Positions 6,383 through 14,471 of a stretch of 21,057 nt of DNA are shown here, in pieces. The stretch is from positions 1-21,057 of the forward strand of contig JARIHM010000023.1 of NCBI GenBank assembly GCA_029288275.1. Direction: 5' to 3'. A program made the position numbers and the translations under genes. This DNA comes from Candidatus Saccharimonadota bacterium (GTDB lineage: Bacteria > Patescibacteriota > Saccharimonadia > UBA4664). Position 1 is the stretch's first letter, and every line of letters begins with the position of its first letter. The notes below the pieces were generated by a model. That model was not told the origin of the DNA. It saw nothing but the letters and a program-made list of their open reading frames with translations, and searched no databases.

Positions 6383-7777
6383 ATGAAGGGTCATCTGTAT
6401 TTTATTGGAATCACGGGACATGCAATCCGCGGACTGGCGCTGGCCGCGCGCGACAATGGTTACAAGGTGAGCGGTTTGGACGAGACCGGCGCGCCGCCCG
6501 GCAGTGACTGGCTCGATGAGCGGCGTATTTCCTGGTCGCGCACGTTTACGCCCACTCAGCTTGACGGCGTGACTCAGGTGATAGTGACCGGCGCCCATGT
6601 GGCGGATGATTATCCGGCCGTGGTTGAGGCACGCCGTCGGCAGATCCCCATTATCTCCTGGGCGCAGTGGGTGGGCGAGTTCGCTGCGCATAAACGGGTG
6701 CTCGCGGTGGCCGGTACTCATGGCAAGACTACCACCACGTCCCTGATTGCCTGGCTCCTAGAGTCGGCTGGCCGCCGGCCCGATTTCTTGATCGGTATCC
6801 AGCCATTTAACTTTGACTCGAGCGTACGACTCAGTACTGATGCCGGTATCCTGGTGGTGGAAGGCGATGAATACCGGGCCTCTAGCCTAGAGGATGCAGC
6901 CAAGCTCGAATATTACCATCCTGATGTGATGGTGCTGACCTCACTAGAGCATGATCATCCCGATATGTATCCAGATCTAGCGGCGGTTAAAGATCGATTT
7001 GCGCGGGTGATCGCAGACCTACCAAAAGCTGGCCGGCTGGTGGCTTGGGCCGAGAGCGGGACGGTTATGGAGGTAGCTACACCAGCTCCCTGTGCGGTAA
7101 CTACATATGGTACCGAAATGGGCGATTTGGTGGCTCGGGACATTGCCTACCTGCCGGCTGGCATCGAGTTTGATGTACATTACGATGGCAAGCTGCTGGG
7201 GCGGCTGGCGTTGCCAATCTTTGGCCGTCATAATGTGCTCAATGCTTTGGCCGCGACCGCCGTGGCGCTGGGTGAGGGGTTGAACTTTGATCACATTATG
7301 ACCGGTGCCGCCCAATTTGGCGGCGCTTACCGCCGGGCCAATGTATTGACGCCGCCGGGCGCTGCCATCACGGTCATCGACGACTATGCCCACCATCCGA
7401 CTGAGGCTAAGGCTATGATTGAGGCCCTTAAATTGCACTTTGCTGATCGACGCCTAGTGGTAGTGTTCCGGCCGCATACCTATTCGCGTACCAAGGCCTT
7501 GCTCTCAGAGTACCAGGGGGCCTTTGCTGAGGCTGATGTGGTTTACATCACCGATATTGAAGCCGCTCGTGAGGCTGCCAAAGAGCAAACCATCAGCGGC
7601 GCGGACGTGGCGCAAAAGATTGGTCCGCGGGCTCATTTTGAGCCAGATCGTCACCGTTTGGCCGACCAGGTAACGGCCGATGCCCGCCCCGGCGACGTGG
7701 TGTTGTGTATGACGGTGTCAGGCTATCAAGATATTGCTGGTGAGCTGGCTCGCCGGCTTAATACGGCAGGGAGGTAG
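6383..7777 (+). CDS. Mur ligase, MurC/Mpl type
   Basis: A 464-residue ATP-dependent amide ligase of cell-wall synthesis or recycling, joining UDP-N-acetylmuramate to L-alanine (MurC) or to a peptide (Mpl). The N-terminal nucleotide-binding segment FIGITGHAIRGLA and the run from GTHGKTTT (111-118) through GDEYRAS look Mpl-like. The C-terminal half, with DDYAHHPTE and FRPHTYSRT, looks MurC-like. Length fits the family. I chose ATG 6383 over an upstream in-frame ATG at 6323, because the longer form would overlap a terminator, and 6383 starts the fold and has a -10 box 7 nt upstream. Its end is 1 nt from the next gene's start, so the two are cotranscribed. Confidence 0.88.
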   Translation: MKGHLYFIGITGHAIRGLALAARDNGYKVSGLDETGAPPGSDWLDERRISWSRTFTPTQLDGVTQVIVTGAHVADDYPAVVEARRRQIPIISWAQWVGEFAAHKRVLAVAGTHGKTTTTSLIAWLLESAGRRPDFLIGIQPFNFDSSVRLSTDAGILVVEGDEYRASSLEDAAKLEYYHPDVMVLTSLEHDHPDMYPDLAAVKDRFARVIADLPKAGRLVAWAESGTVMEVATPAPCAVTTYGTEMGDLVARDIAYLPAGIEFDVHYDGKLLGRLALPIFGRHNVLNALAATAVALGEGLNFDHIMTGAAQFGGAYRRANVLTPPGAAITVIDDYAHHPTEAKAMIEALKLHFADRRLVVVFRPHTYSRTKALLSEYQGAFAEADVVYITDIEAAREAAKEQTISGADVAQKIGPRAHFEPDRHRLADQVTADARPGDVVLCMTVSGYQDIAGELARRLNTAGR

Positions 7778-7778
7778 C

Positions 7779-8213
7779 GTGAAGATTGGTATCGCTGGAG
7801 ATAATCTCATTATCCGGCTTGATCCGGGCGATGATATTCTGGCCTCGCTGGAGGCGGCTTGCCAGGAGCATCGCATCACCAATGCCGAGATTACCGGTTT
7901 GGGCTCCGCTGAATCACCCACGCTAGCCCACTACCGGCGCGATACCAAAAAATTCACCGAGCGCCGGTTCGACGGCATCTTTGAGATTGTCTCGCTCGTG
8001 GGTAATGTGGCGCTCATTGATGGTCAATCTAAAGCCCACTGTCACGTCACCGTCGCTGACGCCCAGATGACAGTGTATGGCGGCCATCTGGTGAAAGGCG
8101 TTTGTTCGGCCACCGTGGAACTCATTGTAAGACCACTGCCGAGTGCCTATACCAAGCAGTTGGACGAAGAGGTTGGCCTTAAGGTTTGGCAGCTCGGAGA
8201 CAAGCCAGCCTGA
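7779..8213 (+). CDS. PPC/DUF296-domain protein
   Basis: A 144-residue protein made almost wholly of a PPC (DUF296, PD1-like) domain. Supporting features are the PGDDI start, the AEITGLGSAE strand, the HCHV pair (His87, His89) and GGHL (His103), the three histidines that bind a metal in bacterial members. Function is not well defined in this family; some members were called DNA-binding, and plant homologues fused to AT-hooks bind DNA. The GTG at 7779 is chosen because GGGAGGT lies 4-10 nt upstream. An in-frame start 45 nt earlier would overlap the Mur ligase. It is the last gene of that operon. Confidence 0.85.
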   Translation: MKIGIAGDNLIIRLDPGDDILASLEAACQEHRITNAEITGLGSAESPTLAHYRRDTKKFTERRFDGIFEIVSLVGNVALIDGQSKAHCHVTVADAQMTVYGGHLVKGVCSATVELIVRPLPSAYTKQLDEEVGLKVWQLGDKPA

Positions 8214-8219
8214 ATTACC

Positions 8220-8248
8220 TTGCCAAACACGCTCAAAACCAGTAGGAT
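8220..8248 (+). promoter_or_regulatory. fusA promoter
   Basis: TTGCCA (8220-8225), a 17-nt spacer and TAGGAT (8243-8248). Transcription from about 8255 gives a leader of about 64 nt before fusA. Confidence 0.55.
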
Positions 8249-8261
8249 ATGACTAAGCAGT

Positions 8262-8298
8262 GCGCACAGCGCCTTTTTCATGTGCGCCTCTTTATTTT
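8262..8298 (+). promoter_or_regulatory. terminator-like hairpin in fusA leader
   Basis: GCGCACA (8262-8268) and TGTGCGC (8281-8287) form a 7-bp stem, followed by the U-rich CTCTTTATTTT. It could end the Mur ligase operon, attenuate fusA, or do both. The fusA SD (AAGGA, near 8300) follows directly. Confidence 0.5.
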
Positions 8299-8318
8299 AA
8301 GAAGGATTATAGAACCCT

Positions 8319-10397
<2,079 letters not shown>

Positions 10398-10421
10398 CCT
10401 TCTACTCTATCTATTGAATAG

Positions 10422-10450
10422 CAAAAAAGACCCTACAGGGGTCTTTTTTG
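10422..10450. terminator. bidirectional terminator after fusA
   Basis: CAAAAAAGACCC (10422-10433) pairs with GGGTCTTTTTTG (10439-10450) around a 5-nt loop. A6 and T6 tracts lie on each side. Confidence 0.92.
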
Positions 10451-10467
10451 TTTGTGTTGGACGTCAA

Positions 10468-10496
10468 TTGACAATCTTGACACCCTTCGTTATTAT
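10468..10496 (+). promoter_or_regulatory. strong promoter of non-coding RNA
   Basis: A perfect TTGACA (10468-10473), a 17-nt spacer and TATTAT (10491-10496), just after the fusA terminator. No convincing coding sequence follows for over 800 nt. A second TTGACA lies at 10477-10482. Confidence 0.8.
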
Positions 10497-10502
10497 TATG
10501 AG

Positions 10503-11107
10503 CGCCTCTCCGATGTCGTTCTGCGGAGTTGCTGTGGTCAGATGAGTAGAGGATTGCATGCTTAGGGTCTCCTACCGCCCTGTGATCCTCGGTTCATCAC
10601 CCTATAAGTGCACCTGCGCTTTTGACTTTTTGAATGGTTCGAGGCCAAGCTGACCCTTGGATAAAACCGCCTGCGCGGTTCAGTTGCGGTTTTTCTCGAA
10701 CCGTGGCGGTCGATTTGAGGGCGTCGGCCGCCACCTTAAACGCCTGCGCTCGTGGCGCAGGAGAACCGAATTCGGCGGTGACAAGTTGCTGCTGATTCGG
10801 GGCCGGTCCGCCGGCCAGGCCAGGAGTCTTTTCCCCGGAGCTCCTGGCCTCCCGAACGTTTCCTTTACAAGATGTCCCAACCAGTTAGGAAGGATGGGGA
10901 AGATCTTTCCTCATTGTGTTGGGATCGCGGGACGGCTGGTCGCCGTTCCGTTCGTATCGTCTTATTGATCGCGCCCCTCACCCGTTCCAGGGGCTCGCTG
11001 AACGTGAGGCGATACAAGAGCGGATGAAGCTGAGCCGTTGGAGGTGCATCCTCGGCTTCATCCGCTCCCATTACCACTTGCCCGGCATCAGTATGGTGCC
11101 GGGTTTT
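10503..11107 (+). ncRNA. candidate ~600-nt structured non-coding RNA
   Basis: This 605-nt stretch lies between a near-consensus promoter and a terminator and has no credible gene. Near-consecutive strong helices include: an arm at 10536-10601; a junction closed by 10636-10643 with 10695-10702 and holding two hairpins; 10703-10709/10728-10734; 10743-10749/10755-10761; 10766-10771/10795-10800; 10801-10806/10811-10816; 10817-10826/10841-10850 (10 bp); 10887-10895/10903-10911; 10929-10936/10942-10949; 10954-10959/11010-11015; and a 17-bp helix 11018-11034/11051-11067 with one G-U. Several abut without spacer, as for coaxial stacking. I found no signature of tmRNA, RNase P, SRP or 6S RNA. A 5-bp hairpin plus U-rich tail at 10607-10630 might release a shorter 5' product. 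Confidence 0.6.
11081..11107 (+). terminator. terminator of the non-coding RNA
   Basis: CCCGGCA (11081-11087) and TGCCGGG (11097-11103) form a 7-bp stem followed by TTTT. It lies just before the tuf promoter. Confidence 0.75.
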
Positions 11108-11120
11108 CATGTTTAGGCTC

Positions 11121-11150
11121 TTTACAAGATAGGCTCAACCTGCCTATAAT
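11121..11150 (+). promoter_or_regulatory. tuf promoter
   Basis: TTTACA (11121-11126), an 18-nt spacer and TATAAT (11145-11150), close to consensus. The predicted start near 11157 gives a 160-nt leader. The 11-mer CTTTACAAGAT here is repeated at 10863-10873. Confidence 0.85.
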
Positions 11151-11164
11151 ATGAGGGTCCAATT

Positions 11165-11304
11165 GGGCGGTATTTTTATGTACCAGTGCCCACGGAATAG
11201 TAAGAATAATAAAACACATTCCATGGCAGATCGCTGATGCGGCCGCCGTCTTTTCGGTCCACCGCGTGGCAGAGCTGCCACATTAACCATCTGAAATGGA
11301 ATGT
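11165..11304 (+). promoter_or_regulatory. structured tuf 5' leader
   Basis: A first hairpin pairs 11165-11172 with 11181-11191 past a 3-nt bulge. A second domain is closed by ACATTCCAT (11216-11224) and ATGGAATGT (11296-11304), 9 bp, ending 2 nt before the SD AAGGAG (11307-11312). Inside, GGCAG at 11225-11229 and at 11268-11272 can both pair with CTGCC (11275-11279), which gives competing folds. It also holds the CCAC-CGC-GTGG hairpin shared with the rplC leader. Regulation of EF-Tu translation is inferred. Confidence 0.55.
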
Positions 11305-11317
11305 TTAAGGAGTATCA

Positions 11318-12499
11318 ATGGCTGAATTTGTACGCAACAAGCCACACCTCAACGTCGGTACTATGGGTCACGTCGACCACGGCAAGACCACGCTGACTGC
11401 TGCCATCACCACCGTGCTGGCTAAGCACCTGCCGTCGGACGTCAACAAGGCCGTCGACTACGCTCAGATCGACAACGCTCCCGAGGAGAAGCAGCGCGGT
11501 ATTACCATCGCTACTTCGCACCAGGAGTACGAGTCGGAGAAGCGTCACTACGCTCACGTCGGCATGCCTGGTCACGCCGACTACGTTAAGAACATGATCA
11601 CCGGTGCCGCTCAGGTCGATGGTGCCATCTTGGTGGTATCTGCCGCCGACGGTCCGATGCCTCAGACCCGTGAGCACATCCTACTGGCCAAGCAGGTAGG
11701 CGTGCCGTCGATCTTGGTCTTTATGAACAAGATGGACATGGCTGACCCGGAGCTGGCTGAGCTAGTTGAGATGGAAATCCGCGAGCTGCTGGCCAAGAAC
11801 GGTTTCGACGAGAACTGCCCGATCGTCAAGGGCTCGGCCCTGAAGGCTGTCGAAGGTGACGCTGACGCCGAGAAAGCCGTGCTCGAGCTAGTCAAGGCAA
11901 TGGATGACTACTTCCCCGAGCCCAAGCGCGAGGTGGAGAAGCCGTTCCTAATGCCGATCGAAGACGTCTTCTCGATCAAGGGTCGTGGTACGGTTGCCAC
12001 CGGTCGTATTGAGCAGGGTACCGTTAAGATTAACGATCCCGTTGAGATTGTTGGTATCCGCCCCACCAAGAACACCGTCTGCACCGGCGTTGAGATGTTC
12101 AAGAAGATCGTCAACGACGCCCAGGCCGGCGACAACGTGGGTGTACTGCTGCGCGGTATTGAGCGCACTGACATCGAGCGTGGTCAGGTTCTGGCCAAGC
12201 CAGGTTCGGTAACCCCTCACACTGAGTTTGAGGCTGAGGTGTACGTGCTGAGCAAGGATGAGGGCGGTCGTCACACCCCGTTCTTCAAGGGCTACAAGCC
12301 GCAGTTCTACATCCGCACCACTGACGTAACCGGCGCTGTAACGCTGCCGGACGGTGTAGAGATGGTTATGCCGGGCGACACTATCCAGATGAAGGTCGAG
12401 CTGATTGCTCCGATCGCCATGGAAGACGGTCTGCGCTTCGCAATTCGCGAGGGTGGTCGCACCGTGGGTGCTGGTGTTGTAACCAAGATCATCAAGTAA
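11318..12499 (+). CDS. tuf: elongation factor Tu
   Basis: EF-Tu, the GTPase that brings aminoacyl-tRNA to the ribosomal A site. Its 393 residues cover the G domain and two beta-barrel domains at the usual length. Visible motifs are GHVDHGKTT (17-25), RGITIATSH (switch I), PGHADY with the catalytic His, NKMD (G4) and SALKA (G5). The DxxG motif reads GMPG, with Gly82 (codon GGC 11561-11563) where E. coli has Asp80 (mature numbering), a residue that helps position Mg2+ through water. All other motifs are intact. The gene has its own promoter, a long leader, SD AAGGAG and a terminator. Confidence 0.98.
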   Translation: MAEFVRNKPHLNVGTMGHVDHGKTTLTAAITTVLAKHLPSDVNKAVDYAQIDNAPEEKQRGITIATSHQEYESEKRHYAHVGMPGHADYVKNMITGAAQVDGAILVVSAADGPMPQTREHILLAKQVGVPSILVFMNKMDMADPELAELVEMEIRELLAKNGFDENCPIVKGSALKAVEGDADAEKAVLELVKAMDDYFPEPKREVEKPFLMPIEDVFSIKGRGTVATGRIEQGTVKINDPVEIVGIRPTKNTVCTGVEMFKKIVNDAQAGDNVGVLLRGIERTDIERGQVLAKPGSVTPHTEFEAEVYVLSKDEGGRHTPFFKGYKPQFYIRTTDVTGAVTLPDGVEMVMPGDTIQMKVELIAPIAMEDGLRFAIREGGRTVGAGVVTKIIK

Positions 12500-12521
12500 C
12501 AATCGTTACCGATCACAAAAG

Positions 12522-12542
12522 AGGACCTTCGGGTCCTTTTTT
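12522..12542 (+). terminator. tuf terminator
   Basis: AGGACC (12522-12527), a TTCG tetraloop and GGTCCT (12532-12537), followed by a T-run through 12542. The C(UUCG)G loop is especially stable. Confidence 0.93.
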
Positions 12543-12556
12543 GTTTGGCTTTATTA

Positions 12557-12565
12557 TGGTATAGT
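12557..12565 (+). promoter_or_regulatory. extended -10 promoter of IMPase-family gene
   Basis: TGG-TATAGT is an extended -10 box, and the start would be near 12572. No clear -35 is present; upstream is the T-tract of the tuf terminator. Confidence 0.5.
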
Positions 12566-12605
12566 TATCCCGCCTCGCTCATCCCAACCAAGGAGTTCCT
12601 AGGCG

Positions 12606-13535
12606 ATGACAAGTTTGATGGTGGCACCGTCTACCTATGGCTACCACAATGCCCACAGTGTTGGCATTGTACTCAAGGAAGCCGTTCGCCGAGCAGCCGC
12701 CGAGATTAGGCGGGTCCAGCGCACCTTCGAGGCAGAAGAGAAGGTTACGCCTGGTTGTGATTACGATATTGTGACTTCGGCCGATCGAGCTGCTCAGGCG
12801 CTTTACCTGCGGGTTCTCCGCGAGTGCTTCCCGAGCTTCGGCATCATCGGCGAAGAGGACGGTCTGAACGAACCGTGCACGCTCGAAGGCCTGGAGTACT
12901 ATTTTGTTCTCGACCCGCTCGATGGCACTAAGGCCTTTGCTCGGCGCCAAGCGGGTGACTTCGCTACACAGATCGCACTGGTGCAGGTTCGGGAAGATGG
13001 CTCCATCGAGGTCCTGGCCGCCTTTGTCTGCGATATCATCAGCGGCGAGGTGTTTGGCTATCGGCCGGAGTCTACCAAGGTGCATCGCATCTATGACCTG
13101 GCCGAGTCAGACAAGCTGTCGGAGCTGGACCGGAGCCGGCCGTTGGCTGATAGCTACGCAATCTTGCGTCAGCATCCGGAGGCCTACGGATCGTCGCTGG
13201 TCTGTCGGTTATTGCGACCCCAGAGCCGAGGCGGCCTCTTTCGGAACATCATGATCCCCAACGGTAGCGCCTCGCTCACAGCCGCTCGAGCCTGGAAGGG
13301 TGAGGCGGCCGTGCATGTGAGCGGCGGGTTCCGCGACTGCCCGTGGGATGTTTTGCCGGTGGTCGGCATCTATCGCAAGCTGGGGTTTGTGTCGCTCGTG
13401 CCCGACCCAGCTGAGAATCGCTTTATGCCGTACGACTACCAGTTATCGCTCGAACCGTGCCAGCGCGCCGAAACGGTGCTCTGGGTACACCAGCAGCATG
13501 TGACTGAGCTGAACGCCTGGGCTGCGGCGGTCTGA
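12606..13535 (+). CDS. inositol monophosphatase-family phosphatase
   Basis: A 309-residue member of the Mg2+-dependent IMPase/CysQ/HisN superfamily. Metal-site motifs are in order: DIVTSAD (54-60), GEED (82-85), DPLDGT (103-108) and CPWDVLP with Asp248. These are the standard ligands, so activity is expected. The substrate may be inositol phosphate, histidinol phosphate or 3'-phosphoadenosine 5'-phosphate; motifs do not decide, and no pathway neighbour helps. ATG 12606 has AAGGAG 10 nt upstream. A second Met at residue 5 is possible. The gene lies alone between tuf and rpsJ with its own promoter and a terminator-like hairpin. Confidence 0.88.
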   Translation: MTSLMVAPSTYGYHNAHSVGIVLKEAVRRAAAEIRRVQRTFEAEEKVTPGCDYDIVTSADRAAQALYLRVLRECFPSFGIIGEEDGLNEPCTLEGLEYYFVLDPLDGTKAFARRQAGDFATQIALVQVREDGSIEVLAAFVCDIISGEVFGYRPESTKVHRIYDLAESDKLSELDRSRPLADSYAILRQHPEAYGSSLVCRLLRPQSRGGLFRNIMIPNGSASLTAARAWKGEAAVHVSGGFRDCPWDVLPVVGIYRKLGFVSLVPDPAENRFMPYDYQLSLEPCQRAETVLWVHQQHVTELNAWAAAV

Positions 13536-13541
13536 ACCTGG

Positions 13542-13571
13542 GCCTCCGCGCATCGCGCGGAGGCTCCTTTC
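13542..13571 (+). terminator. terminator-like hairpin after IMPase gene
   Basis: GCCTCCGCGC (13542-13551) and GCGCGGAGGC (13555-13564) form a 10-bp stem with a 3-nt loop (or 9 bp with 5 nt), followed by TCCTTTCT. The U-tract is weak. Confidence 0.65.
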
Positions 13572-13655
13572 TATCAGCTGGGCAGTTTGACTACCATAAT
13601 TATCCTTACATCGGTAGGCAGAGTTAGCGCCAGCCCCCTACAAAAAATAATGGCC

Positions 13656-13684
13656 TTTACAAAAGATAGAAAACCGCTTACAAT
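13656..13684 (+). promoter_or_regulatory. rpsJ promoter
   Basis: TTTACA (13656-13661), a 17-nt spacer and TACAAT (13679-13684). Transcription from about 13691 gives an 82-nt leader. The TTTACA -35 matches that of tuf. Confidence 0.82.
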
Positions 13685-13707
13685 ATCGTTCAAGTAACAT
13701 TAAATTT

Positions 13708-13753
13708 ATACCGAGAACTCGTCCGGTTCGAATCCGAGAAGAGGTTACGGTAT
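13708..13753 (+). promoter_or_regulatory. structured rpsJ leader
   Basis: ATACCG (13708-13713) pairs with CGGTAT (13748-13753), enclosing a hairpin with arms CTCG (13718-13721) and CGAG (13735-13738). The loop region holds GGTTCGAATCC, identical to a tRNA T-arm core. The SD AGGAG (13760-13764) lies just downstream. A regulatory role is inferred. Confidence 0.5.
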
Positions 13754-13772
13754 TGTACCAGGAGTAATTCTA

Positions 13773-14099
13773 GTGGCAGCAACCCCCACCGAGACTAAGC
13801 AACGCATTCGTATCCGCCTAAAGGCCTACGATTCGAAGGTGATTGACCAGAGCGCTAAACAGATTATTGAGACCGCTATTCGTACTGGGGCTAGCGTAGC
13901 CGGTCCCATCCCGCTTCCCACTGAGCGCAATGTCACCACTGTTCTACGCTCAACTCACGTCTACAAGGATGCGCGAGAGCAGTTCGAGATGCGGACACAT
14001 AAGCGTCTCATTGACATTACCGAGCCTACCCCCAAAACTATCGACGCTCTCATGAATCTGAACCTTCCGGCTGGTGTCGACATTGAAATCAAGATGTAG
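13773..14099 (+). CDS. rpsJ: 30S ribosomal protein uS10
   Basis: Ribosomal protein S10 of the 30S head, also the NusE component of antitermination complexes in other bacteria. It has 108 residues, slightly longer than the usual 102-105 because of an N-terminal MAATPTETK extension. The body IRIRLKAYDSKVIDQSA, the GPIPLPT loop and MRTHKRLIDI are canonical. The GTG start at 13773 is set by SD AGGAG 8 nt upstream. It is cut off from the rest of the S10 operon by 4.2 kb, and has its own promoter, leader and terminator, so its level can be set separately from L3/L4. Confidence 0.97.
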   Translation: MAATPTETKQRIRIRLKAYDSKVIDQSAKQIIETAIRTGASVAGPIPLPTERNVTTVLRSTHVYKDAREQFEMRTHKRLIDITEPTPKTIDALMNLNLPAGVDIEIKM

Positions 14100-14113
14100 C
14101 CTAGCTTCAGGTA

Positions 14114-14150
14114 CCAAAAAAGACCTTGCTTAATAGCGAGGCTTTTTTGG
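14114..14150. terminator. bidirectional terminator after rpsJ
   Basis: CCAAAAAAG (14114-14122) pairs with CTTTTTTGG (14142-14150) and continues inward past one bulged A to a TAAT loop. It serves rpsJ, and on the minus strand the convergent 76-aa gene. Confidence 0.88.
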
Positions 14151-14160
14151 TTTTAGGGCG

Positions 14161-14391
14161 CTAGTAGCTGGTGGCCATGACATGCTCGTACGCTTCGGTG
14201 AAGTCCCACCAGGACTCACGCGCAAAGGCATCACGAAAGGTCTGCCAGGGCTCGTTCTGGTCAATCTGCAAACCCAGACGGTCGGCAATTTCGGCTAGAT
14301 ACTGGGGCTCGATGAGCTCAACCTTGCGCTCAAAATCGGCCCATTGCTCCTGAGTACAGCTGTCTTGGATGATATCGCGATTATTAATCAT
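14161..14391 (-). CDS. small acidic protein, unknown function
   Basis: Encodes 76 residues, acidic and rich in aromatic residues in the second half (EPWQTFRDAF, ESWWDFTEAYEH). It is predicted helical, with no signal peptide or membrane segment, and the family is not recognised. The open frame continues upstream to 14547, but I chose ATG 14391 because a full promoter lies directly before it and the longer form would run through the terminator of the next gene. That promoter implies a leaderless mRNA. It is convergent with rpsJ. Confidence 0.65.
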   Translation of the reverse strand: MINNRDIIQDSCTQEQWADFERKVELIEPQYLAEIADRLGLQIDQNEPWQTFRDAFARESWWDFTEAYEHVMATSY

Positions 14392-14397
14392 GCTTAT

Positions 14398-14426
14398 GTT
14401 ATCGCAGATTATGGCAGCGGCGTCAA
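14398..14426 (-). promoter_or_regulatory. promoter of 76-aa gene (leaderless)
   Basis: On the minus strand, TTGACG (14426-14421), a 17-nt spacer and GATAAC (14403-14398) with extended TGC, only 6 nt before the ATG. Its -35 overlaps the T-tract of the upstream gene's terminator. Confidence 0.6.
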
Positions 14427-14460
14427 AAAAACTGCCCCGGTCCGACGAGTGGACCGGGGC
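14424..14460 (-). terminator. terminator of tail-anchored protein gene
   Basis: GCCCCGGTCC (14434-14443) and GGACCGGGGC (14451-14460) form a perfect 10-bp stem with a 7-nt loop. On the minus strand CAG and seven T follow. It lies 12 nt past the stop. Confidence 0.9.
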
Positions 14461-14471
14461 GTGTGGGGCAG

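Noticed and set aside
10503..11107. tmRNA, RNase P RNA, SRP RNA or group II intron in the spacer
   Set aside because: No tRNA-like ends or tag frame, no SRP apical loop and no intron domain V were found. GAGGAAAGATC on the minus strand near 10901-10914 recalls the RNase P GAGGAAAGTCC block, but no other RNase P motif accompanies it and promoter and terminator point the other way.
10657..11116. Short open frames (66-103 codons) in the fusA-tuf spacer
   Set aside because: None has an SD or family resemblance, they run through strong hairpins, and they overlap on both strands, as expected of GC-rich structured RNA.
13660..13745. tRNA gene ending in the rpsJ leader
   Set aside because: Only a T-arm-like segment is present. 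No matching acceptor stem or other arms lie upstream, and the rpsJ promoter occupies that space.
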